DNA of 64,000 nucleotides from Triticum aestivum (Eukaryota > Streptophyta > Magnoliopsida > Poales > Poaceae). Below the pieces are notes generated by a model. That model had not been told where the DNA came from and ran no database searches. It saw only the letters and a list, made by a program, of their open reading frames with translations. The first letter of the stretch is position 1, and each line of letters opens with the position of its first letter. This document shows, piece after piece, positions 46,776-55,963 of the stretch. Where the stretch lies: the NCBI RefSeq assembly GCF_018294505.1, contig NC_057803.1, positions 690,210,831 through 690,274,830 of the forward strand, read 5' to 3'. The position numbers and the translations under genes were made by a program.

Positions 46776-47816
46776 TCAAGTAATGATTCCACCCGGATCC
46801 CAAGGTATATCAAAGCCAATTTTAATTAACAATGATTTGTAATTTAGTAGTGAGCACAAAGTAACATAAATAAAGCAATGACGAAGTCTAACTCTCTTCC
46901 TATGCGTTGGCATGTCATAAAAGAACAGCTCATGCACACCAAGTAAAGGCCAATGCATAGTATAAGCAGTTTCTTGCAATTCTATCGTGTTGGAAACATA
47001 GATAGGTGGAGATATAGTTCCTCTCTCATAATAATTGCAAGTAGGAGCAGCAAGCACATGCATATCACATTCATCGAAATTATCATGTGCAATAGTAAAA
47101 GGCAACCCATCAATATAATCCTTAATAAGCACAAACTTCTCTGATATAGTGTAGTTGGGAGAATTCAAAAAGATAATAGGACTATCATGCGTGGGTGCAA
47201 TAGCAACAATTTCATTTTTAACATAAGGAACTATAGCAAGTTCATCTCCATAAGAATCATTCATATTGGCATCTTGGCCACAAGCATAGCAAGCATCATC
47301 AAAAAGGGATATTTCAAACGAATTAAAGGGATCATAGCAATCACCCTTCAGTAAGCACGAACGGGAATCAAACAATGTATGAGTTCAAGAGTTACTCTCA
47401 TTAGAAGGTGGGCACGGGTGATCAATACGTTCTTCCTCCTTTTGTTCTTCGCTCTCCTCATCATCTTTTTCATCCAATGAGCTCACAGTTTCATCAATTT
47501 CTTCTTCCATAGACTCCTGCATAATATTGGTCTCTTCTTGGACAACGGATACTTCCTCAATAAATGCATCAATATCGGAATTGAATTTGTAATTCTCATA
47601 GCAATATTTAAGTATAGTAAAATTTTCAGGTCTATAAACAGCATCATCAAGATTTTCACACGTTTTAAACAAAGATTCAATTTCATAAGCACCCATAAAA
47701 GCAACAAATTCTTCTATGTGTTCGACATCATAGTAATCATATATACCATTAGCATAAGAAGCCAAGGTTTCATTATCATTAAATTTGCATGAAAAGGGAA
47801 GGTGTGGAGCCTTCAT
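46776..47816 (-). CDS. WHAM-like element internal ORF pair, function unknown
   Basis: Two minus-strand frames (47816-47385, 143 codons; 47375-46776, 199 codons) are separated by a stop plus a few codons and may once have been one ORF. The first ends in a long Glu/Asp-rich tract (EEEIDETVSSLDEKDDEESEE). The second has Cys/Tyr-rich phrases (CDMHVLAAPTCNYYERG) and ends LIKIGFDIPWDPGG. They show no gag, protease, RT or integrase motif. ORFs of this kind are carried by non-autonomous Athila-type elements of wheat; their role is unknown to me. Confidence 0.55.
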
Positions 47817-48200
47817 CCTAGGGCAACAAGTATAATCATATCTCTAGCATAGTTGCCTAGCATACCAATGTAACATATGAATTTGATCCGTCAAGCGATA
47901 ATCCCTAGTTGATCCAACGTGTCTCCCATAACATAATTGAATAGGGTTTTCTCAGGATTATCAAAGTAGTACATAATATCTTTCACATAACCAGCATCGA
48001 GGGTTTTAGGCGGTTCCCCATCTCCATGAGTAGCAAGTACACCTAATTTTTTTGGTATTTCGTGTTCCATATCCATAACTAAAGATAGATAACAAATTAC
48101 AACATCAAATAAAAATTACTTAGTGATAAAGCAAACAAGCACACATGAGAATATTCACTCCACACTATGACTCCTCGGCAACAGCGCCAGAAAAAGGTCT

Positions 48201-48611
48201 TGATAACCCACAAGTATAGGGGATCAATTGTAGCCTCTTTCGATAAGTAAGAGTGTCGAACCCAACGAGGAGCTAAAGGTAGAACAAATATTCCCTCAAG
48301 TTCTATCGACCACCGATACAACTCTACGCACTCTTAACGTTCGCTTTACCTAAAACAAGTATGAAACTAGAAGTACTTTGTTGGTGTTGTTGGATATGTT
48401 TGCAAGATAATAAAGAACACGTAAATAAAAGCTAGGGGCTGTTTAGATGAAGACAAAACTAAGTTAGTTTTAGTAGAGAGCTTTTTGTCACGAGAAAGTT
48501 ATTTGTCCCTAGGCAATCGATAACTAGACCGGTAATCACTATTGCAATTTTATTTGAGGGAGAGGCATAAGCTAACATACTTTCTCTTCTTGGATCATAT
48601 GCACTTATGAT
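48201..48611 (-). repeat. WHAM-like element 5' LTR remnant
   Basis: Starts TGATAACCCACAAGTATAGG on the plus strand, as does the copy at 42629, and stays collinear with it until GCACTTATGAT at 48611. There it changes to unrelated LINE sequence. Confidence 0.9.
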
Positions 48612-49380
48612 AAGGTTCTAGTGGCCACTGTCTGGAATTGTGGCTTATTATCTAACCCGTGGAACCGTCTTACGGCTGCATCGCTTGCGATTTTCTTGTT
48701 GTCCTTTTCACTCTTGCATGATTTCTAGTCTTCTAACCACGTGGAAGAGCGTTCTTCATCCATGGACTGCCTTTCCTTTGAGGAACCTACATGATCATCA
48801 CTGACGACACGAATATTGGCCTCAAGCATGCGTTCATTGGTCCTCGACTGTGCCCATCAAAGTGGAATTCTTCGGTTGGCTTATGTTTAAAGATAGGATG
48901 AACAAAAAAGGCAACATGCACCACATGAACATTGCTGCAAACACCACTTGCCCTGGATGTTCTGCCCCTTATGATGACATTTCTCACCTAGCTCTACTTT
49001 GTCTGACCACTTCACAAGTTTGGATCGATCTGGGACTTCTTCCTGATCCTGATTTGCCATAGATATGGAAGTCTAACATGCCACCTAGCCTAGATCCAAA
49101 CATATGGCCTTCGGTGGCTCTTCCAGTTTTTTGAAAACTATTGGATTCAAGAAATTCTTTCACCTTCCGTGTTCAATTCCATACGTCCAGGACCACCATT
49201 AGAAACACCGTGTTCGACTTCTCACGTGGATATTCAGATTTACGGAAATTACTATGCATGACACCACTAGATCATAGATATTGTATCTCTGTTATAAGAT
49301 CTAGTCTCTTCCCTAAGTAATGGCAGACGATGGGTTTCGGTAATATATTCAGGTGGGGAAGCTCTCCTCCCCGGTGACGG
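48612..49380 (+). pseudogene. LINE retrotransposon 3' remnant (zf-RVT)
   Basis: The translation around 48850-49062 reads VPIKVEFFGWLMFKDRMNKK, then CPGCSAPYDDISHLALLCLT and VWIDLGL. This is the zinc-binding domain (CxxC...HL...C) after the reverse transcriptase of plant LINEs. Open but stop-interrupted sequence continues to GGGGAAGCTCTCCTCCCC, a usual-looking LINE 3' terminus. RT and endonuclease are absent. Confidence 0.75.
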
Positions 49381-50430
49381 TTAATTTTTTTATTTCACAT
49401 GTAAATAATTGTAGTGAACATTTTCACCGGAGAACATGAGAAGAACAAAACTAGATTTTGATATAGAAGAAAGGACACAAGACTCGTGATGCATATGAAA
49501 ATTTGGAGAAATCAACGGATTTTCCACTTGCTATGCACAAGAACACCGACAAAGAATGAAAACTGATCGGTGGTATCATGATGGGACTTACTTGGTACTC
49601 CGCTCCTACATATAAGATATGCTTTAAAGTGAAACTTAATGACAACCAACAAAAGATATAATCATGCCTTCATGGGCAATGGCAATCTTCGGAGCATGTG
49701 ACATATCAATTGTACATGTCCCCTTCTCGTTGTCACCTTGCTTGGTCAATATAAATTGCGACTTTGCTAGGCACAACATTCCTTGTAGCATGTAGCATCA
49801 ACCACTCTTTTTTCTTCAAGGGAAAAAAACTAGCACCAACTACTCCATGACGCAGAAGGCGAAACTCTTGTAGTAAGACAAATCATCTAGCTGCTTCCAT
49901 CCCAAAGAAAACACATTGTTATTCATGTATGCTTGTTACGCCATAGTTCCCATTTGTCATAGTAAAACACTACGTAGACGGCAATATGAGATGTATCGGG
50001 AACACGAGGGAATTGGAGACATGGGGAGAGAAGCAACCATTTCTCGACAAATCCGCCAACCTAATACGTTCAATGGTCCTCTAGGTAGTCCAACAAACAT
50101 GCCTCCTAGTAGCATCAAGTATACATCCAATTCTTGAAAGACGGTAGGGCCATGAACTTAATTGACAAGGTCAATCAGCTCTTGACGACGCACATCGCCT
50201 GGCGGTGCATTAAGAGTCATTAGTCAACCATCCGCACAAAGTTTAGCTCTTGTGCAAGGCTTCACGATTGTTGTGGTGAAGCCATTCCTCCTCTTCGAGA
50301 GATTGTGCCCATAAGTTTTAGAACAATACCGTGCAGCGTGATCAATACTTTCTGAATTTTAGGAAACACGAATGCCTTTTTTTCCCAGGAGGAATTCATG
50401 CCATGGAGGAATTTTTCACCTTTGTTTTTG
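49381..50430. other. Intergenic DNA upstream of SDH5, nothing recognised
   Basis: AT-rich, with small unrecognised ORFs. The segment 50370-50430 (GGAATTCATGCCATGGAGGAATTT) resembles a dispersed grass MITE-like motif; the boundaries are unclear. It separates the LINE remnant from the SDH5 leader. Confidence 0.4.
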
Positions 50431-50437
50431 AGTAAAA

Positions 50438-50586
50438 ATGGCATCGTCACACGAGAGCCCAGGCCCAGAATCAATAAAGCCGAACAGGGCCTATAGAAAA
50501 GGAAAAATAAATAAACCCGAACGAAATCGCCAACTAACCCAAAAGCCGCAAGCGAGAGAGAGGAAGGAAGAAGAGAGAGAAAAAAA
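50438..50586 (+). promoter_or_regulatory. Probable SDH5 5' leader with upstream ATG
   Basis: An ATG at 50438 opens a frame that overlaps the SDH5 start out of frame. Its context AAAAATGGCATCGTC (50434-50448) is identical to that at the SDH5 start (50583-50597). If the transcript includes it, it would act as an overlapping upstream ORF. GAGA repeats (50555-50580) precede the real start. Confidence 0.4.
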
Positions 50587-53500
50587 ATGGCATCGTCGGC
50601 CCGCGCCGCCGCCTCCGCCGCGAGATCGGCCCTCCGCCGGGCGCCCCTCGCCGCCTCGTCCTCCTCTTCCGCCGCCGGAGTCCTCCGCAGGTAGGTTTCT
50701 GCTAGGCTGTCCAAGAGATCGATCTATCGATGGGTGGGTGGGTGGGTGGCTGCGGGCGCGTGCTCACGTCGAGTTTCCCTGCAGGTCGGCGGCGGCGGGT
50801 CTGGAGACGCGGATGCCCCTCCACAGCGCGGCGTCGGCGGCGCGCCTCGGATCCTGCATCACCCGAGGTAGACCCGCGCGGATGCCCCTTCTTTTCCCCC
50901 TCCCGTTCCGATGCTTGTTAGCTACCATCAGATTGGATCTTGGTTCTCCATGTGAACGGCTGCGCAGACTGCAGAGTGAAATTTGCGTGATTGATCTTGC
51001 TCTGTGAGGTTTCTAGGGTCAGTTAGTATGCCACGAACCGTGTTTATCTCCAATGTTTTCTCAAATTGATTTCCCTAATCCCTACCAAGAGCAAACTCAA
51101 TTGGCACGACACATTGGATTTGGATGCATGTTGAACTCTGCAGTATACACAATTTTGCGTTGAGGGGAGGAGTTGGTGATACTGTGTATGGCTTTGTTGT
51201 TGAGCTCAACTGCTCGTACAAGATGTGAACCTAGAAATAAGAGTGTGATTCCTGTTGATTCTGCAGGATAGGTGCGCATTTTCGTAAGCAAGTGCACCAG
51301 TAGTCTGAGGAGTGTTGGTGATAAAAACTTGCGAATTCATGAATAACTATTTAACTGTCATGCTGAACAAACACTTCCTGCTGTAGATTATTAATCTTAT
51401 TATCCATGACATCGTTTATAATTCGTCCCGCTTCAGACGCTTAAGCATCACTTAAGCGACAAGGCGCCCTGACAGCGCCTTAGATATTTGCCCGCTTTAG
51501 GCGTTTAGGTGTCGCTTAAGCGTTAGAGCGGGTGGTGCTCGCTTTAGGTCGCTTTACCGCTTTATAAACCATGATCCATGAGTATGTTATGACTCCATAT
51601 ATGGCAACCAGATGTCACAAGAACACCTTGAGACTGCTATTCACTAAGTACCTAGTTCTATTGTTATTCATTTTTCTATCACAAGCTGTTAAACGTCTTG
51701 GTTTTGGTGAATTTGGGAGATCTGTATCCATTGTCCTCAACTAAGCCATTGCATTAGTTCTTATTTGAGGTTAACAGCCTTATTGTACCAAGACCCATGT
51801 GTGAACCATTTGAGTGCCAATGCCAGCGGCTCCGTGAAGATAAGATATTTTGAGGACTTCATAGTTCATAGTAGTAGCTCATTTATTTTGAGATCTTGCA
51901 TTTCTTGATCTTCCATCACATCTGATCATTTAAGAAGGTTGTGTAGTAATGGCAATTGAACTTTGATCAGTGTGGTTATCAGAGTTGCACAGTATTCAGA
52001 TGCTACTAGTTCACTTCGTAGCAAAATGCAGAGAGAATTATCAGTCTTCATTTTTCTGCAACCCTAGTATTGTACCTTAGTTCAAACTTCATAAATTTCC
52101 ATGCCTTTTTTTTTCCTCTCTGTGCTCATTGTTGATTAATATTTTCATGTTGCATCCTCAGATGGCAACAATGCTTTCTCATGGAACTCCAGGCGCATGT
52201 TCAGTTCAAATGAGAAACATCTGCCTGCAATATCTGACCCGAAAATTGAGACTGCATTTAAGGATTTGATGGCTGCTAGCTGGAATGAGCTTCCAGGTTC
52301 TCTTGTGGAGGAAGCAAAGAAAGCAGTATCTATGGCTACTGATGATAAGGCTGGTCAAGAAGCTTTGGAAAATGTATTTCGTGCAGCTGAAGCATGTGAA
52401 GAGTTTAGTGGAGTTTTAGTTACCCTAAGAATGGCTCTTGATGATCTTTGTGGTCTAACGGGCGAGGTCAGTACTTAATCACCTCTCTCCCCTTGTTTAT
52501 GTATTGCTCTTTGCAGAACTGGGGCTCATTTTTCTGCTTCTGATTACGTCTTACCAACCCTAACTCCTGCAGAATGTGGGCCCCTTGCCTGGTTACTTAG
52601 AAGAAGCTGTGAAATCCGCCTATAGCCGATACATGACATATCTGGAATCTTTTGGTCCTGAAGAGCACTATCTACGGAAAAAGGTGGAGAGCGAGTTGGG
52701 GACAAAAATGATTCACCTGAAAATGAGATGCAGTGGCATAGGGTCTGAGTGGGGAAAGGTATGTTTCTATTGAAAGTTACTGGTCCTTGGAATATAGTTT
52801 TGTTATACCAGTCTCTATTGTAGACTCATGTTTGATACATCTTTGTTGTGTGGGTGCTTTGCATGCACTATCATGGTTCATTGATTCTTCTTGTAATGCC
52901 GTTTGCTGTAATGTTAGTCCATTGCTTTTTGTGCAAGGTGTTTCTATATATGCGGCATTCTCACCTGATTTTTTGGATGAATTTGTTTCTTCAATTTCTT
53001 TTATCACATTTCTTTACTTATGTGTCAATATTATCATTTTATCCCCTTCTCTGTCCAAGGGGCAAAGTATCGAATATCCCAGGCCAGTCACTTGTTATTG
53101 GTTTAGGTTGTATATGAGGGAGTTGTATTGATGATATAGACCAGAAAAGACAGCCGTAACTTACAATTGCTATGAACACTTAAACCTTGTCTAACAACCC
53201 CATATATTCAAGTATGATCATGGTCTTGTTCACCTTTATTTTATTCGTAGAAAATAACTAGCTGTGTGTGTTCTTTACCTTTTTTACCAAGTGTTATATG
53301 CACTTATGCTAACTGTACTAGCTATACACCATAGAAAATTGCTTGGCAAATGCTCCTTGTCTTGTTTGTAACTACAGACAGATAACCCTGATTACTTGTC
53401 GCATCCTAATGACGAATAACACTTTCTCGCTTTTCTCTTGTTAATGAGTTAACCAAAATAAGCGCCTGTTTTGTTACCACCATTGTATGTCTGAGGTTCC

Positions 53501-54187
53501 ATATTTTTTTCTCAGGCTACTAAACAGTTTGGAATTAGTCTACATGTCGAATAGGCGAGATAGGTTGATTTATATTAGTTCAGACTAGTTTTTAGTACTC
53601 AAATTGTTAACTAGTTTCTCTTTCCCGCAACTTTCACCAGAAATTCAGAAAACACAACCATTTTCTGGTTAATTCCTGGCCAGGTGTTTTGTAGCGTTCC
53701 CCCATATTCTCCCCTGTACCCAGTTACCTCTTGAAACTGGGCAGTACTGGCAGGTCAGCAATAACCATAAGAGTATGGCTGTTCAAACTTGCCCGCTTAT
53801 TATGGGGTAAAGGCTCTTCTCCAGTGTTACTGTTTTCTTCTCACAGATCGAGTGTTGGTCACGCCATCGTGAGTTGTTATTGCAACCGGGAGATGCTCAA
53901 ACAATTGCTTCTTGATTTTTTTTCGTCTCATTAAAATGTTTCCTGATGAAAGTGGATGAGATCCCGCACAAGTATATAAGCATGTGCGGATCAATACCTG
54001 CATGCCGGTGTTCCTGCTCAGTTTCATAGCATGTGTGGATCATGTTTTATTCAGCTGATTTCCTGGTCTGAAGTTAGTAGACATTGCTGCTTTATTCAGT
54101 ATACTCATGAGGTAATTGTTGTTCTTGCAGATCACCCTGATCGGCACCTCAGGTATCTCAGGGTCCTACGTTGAGATGAGGGCATGA
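50587..54187 (+). CDS. SDH5: Succinate dehydrogenase subunit 5, mitochondrial
   Basis: Five coding exons: 50587-50690, 50785-50867, 52162-52466, 52573-52758 and 54131-54187. All introns are GT-AG and the joined frame gives 244 residues. SDH5 is a plant-specific subunit of mitochondrial complex II; its exact role is not settled. The mature part begins near residue 78 (NEKHLPAISDPKIE), continues through DDKAGQEALENVFRAAEAC, FGPEEHYLRKKVESELGTKM and IHLKMRCSGIGSEWGK, and ends GTSGISGSYVEMRA, as I recall plant SDH5 doing. Residues 1-77 form an Ala/Ser/Arg-rich mitochondrial presequence; RRMF/SS (73-78) is a good R-3 type cleavage site. The ATG at 50587 is chosen because only this frame gives the presequence and correct splicing phase. 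All exons look intact. Confidence 0.94.
51422..51570. repeat. MITE-like repeat in SDH5 intron 2
   Basis: About 150 bp of repeated CGCTTAAG / CGCTTTAG / GGCG words in an AT-rich intron, e.g. GCTTCAGACGCTTAAGC and CCGCTTTAGGCG. The odd composition and internal inverted words suggest a small inserted DNA transposon. Terminal repeats are not clear. Confidence 0.35.
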
Positions 54188-54820
54188 TGGAACTCTCTCG
54201 TATCAGAACCGTGGCGTAACACCGGTGGTCTGACGGGAAGCTGCGTATCAATATCAGAACCAGGTGTTCTGTTTCCTTTTATCTTTCCTCTGTAGCTACC
54301 ATGCCAATAACAAGGCGATCGTCAAAACAGATGTGCACTCACTTAAAGTAGCTCTTTGCACTCCAGATTTTCCTGCTGTAATAAGAACATGTGCGTTGAT
54401 TTTGTTTTGATGCTCAAACCATGATGGATGGTCTTTATTGGTCTTTCTGGGTCTCTCTCGCATGTTGAGACACAAAATACTTGAATAGGATCTGTCTGTT
54501 TTGTGCATGGCCCGTCTATGCCTCGGTCACTTGAAATTTTCATTTGTCTCGGTCACTTGAAATTTTTATTTGTCTCGGTCGATTCTGAAAAGCAACATCG
54601 GCGCATCTTTCAGAAATCAGCTGAGAATTATCACACTTCGAGCACGTGTCTTTTCAGTAAACATGTACTGAAACTCTGGTGAAAAAGCAGGAGCGATATT
54701 TTAGGAGGTATTTAGATTGTGTTTTGGTTCAAATAGACGTTGGATGCTGCACAACTTGTTAAATGAATTTAGTGCCTCACAGACTCATAATATTGTCGGT
54801 TTCAAGCCAGGGAAATAGTA
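54188..54820. other. SDH5 3' flank and intergenic DNA
   Basis: Probably holds the SDH5 3' UTR; no unambiguous poly(A) signal can be assigned. Two copies of TGTCTCGGTCACTTGAAATTTT (or close) lie at 54520-54570. No gene seen. Confidence 0.4.
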
Positions 54821-54914
54821 AAGCTGTTTGGACAATCTCCCAGGCCTCTCACCTCCCACCCTTTCTATCAATATCATCCAGATCACGTCGCTGCCCATGG
54901 TCGAAGGTGACGGC

Positions 54915-55045
54915 TGCGCCTTCATTGCCCCTATCTTCATAACAGGCCATGATCCCTCCTTCTCTGCTGCCCCTATCCTCATCACGGGCCATGATCACTC
55001 CCTGTCCGTGCCTTCGCTGCCCCTATCCTCATCGCGGGCCACGAT
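54915..55045 (+). repeat. Three tandem ~46-bp units
   Basis: The word GCCCCTATCCTCATCACGGG (with variants) followed by CCATGATC occurs three times, at about 54928, 54976 and 55018. The ORF through it is produced by the repeat. Confidence 0.8.
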
Positions 55046-55109
55046 CGGTCCCCTTCCACCATTTGTTGTGTCGCATTGATCTTCATCGTCATCGCACTGT
55101 CATTTTGAA

Positions 55110-55440
55110 ACTTTACATCAAGGTATTCTTTCATTTGCAAAATGGTGAACTTTACGGTGGTGATTCCACATTTTGAAACTTTACACCTAGGTATTCCTTC
55201 ATTGCAAAATGGTGAACTTTACGGTGGCAATTCCTCCGCAGGCGGCAAGCAATTCTGACCGCCTTGAAAACCTATCTTCCTACGACCGAAATTGCCACCT
55301 CCACGAATCCAAAAATGTACCCAAGTGATAAGTGCCACCTCCACGAACCCAAAAATGCACCCAAGTGATAAGTGCCACACATGCGGCACGAAATAACACC
55401 GCCCTGGCATTTTTATAACTAAAGTTGCCATCAAAAAAAA
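55110..55440 (+). repeat. Paired short duplications
   Basis: Two adjacent duplications. GCAAAATGGTGAACTTTACGG occurs at about 55136 and 55204, each after GAAACTTTACA..AGGTATTC. GTGCCACCTCCACGAA-type segments, each followed by CCAAAAATG.ACCCAAGTGATAA, occur at about 55295 and 55341. No coding content. Confidence 0.75.
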
Positions 55441-55963
55441 AAAGACGAAACAAAAAAAAAACTAAAACTTGCCATCAAACAGAAAGTTGCCGTGCTTCAC
55501 AACTAAAATTGTCATCCCCGAATAACTGAAGTTGCCAACAAAAAACGTTAGGACGGAATTACTTCATGCCACATGTGTGGCACTTATCAGGGCCAAAATG
55601 CAAGGTTATGCCCTGATGAACTCTGATCCTTTCACCTTTGGAACCCCACAAAATGACTCTGTTGGAAATCAAACACAGAGAAACAATAGCAAAAATACAT
55701 AACAAATCCTTTGTTTATTTGCAATATACCACACCAAAATGCAAGCACGATTAAGTACACACTCTCACAAGCACAACCCCTAACTTCTTACCTTTTTTTT
55801 GTTTGTAATAAAGAGGCAAGCGGCACAACAAAGCATAAGTACTTATTAGTCTATATATAAATATGTATATATCGGCCCTTCACTACAACAAGCGGCTATC
55901 TCCTCACACGGGAACCCTGAAGATGGATGAATGCTCCATGCACCAAAAACCTCTTTCCTCTCT

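Larger units (their letters stand above)
42629..48611 (-). mobile_element. WHAM-like LTR retrotransposon, 5' LTR truncated
   Basis: On the minus strand the 3' LTR is 43713-42629 (TGATACG...GGGTTATCA). A purine tract AAGCTTGGGGATGC adjoins it. The 5' LTR remnant is 48611-48201, followed by a tRNA-Asp-type primer-binding site (48189-48172, TGGCGCTGTTGCCGAGGA). The shared parts of the two LTRs are nearly identical. The 5' LTR is cut at 48611 beside LINE sequence. No gag or pol; two internal ORFs are family-specific. It inserted in Angela-2 RNase H. Confidence 0.88.

Noticed and set aside
50438..51007. ATG at 50438 as the SDH5 start (189-codon ORF)
   Set aside because: It is out of frame with the SDH5 body, reads through exon 1 and intron 1, and lacks the presequence. 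Kept only as a possible uORF.
54828..55079. 83-codon plus-strand ORF
   Set aside because: It is built from three tandem ~46-bp repeats and matches no known protein.
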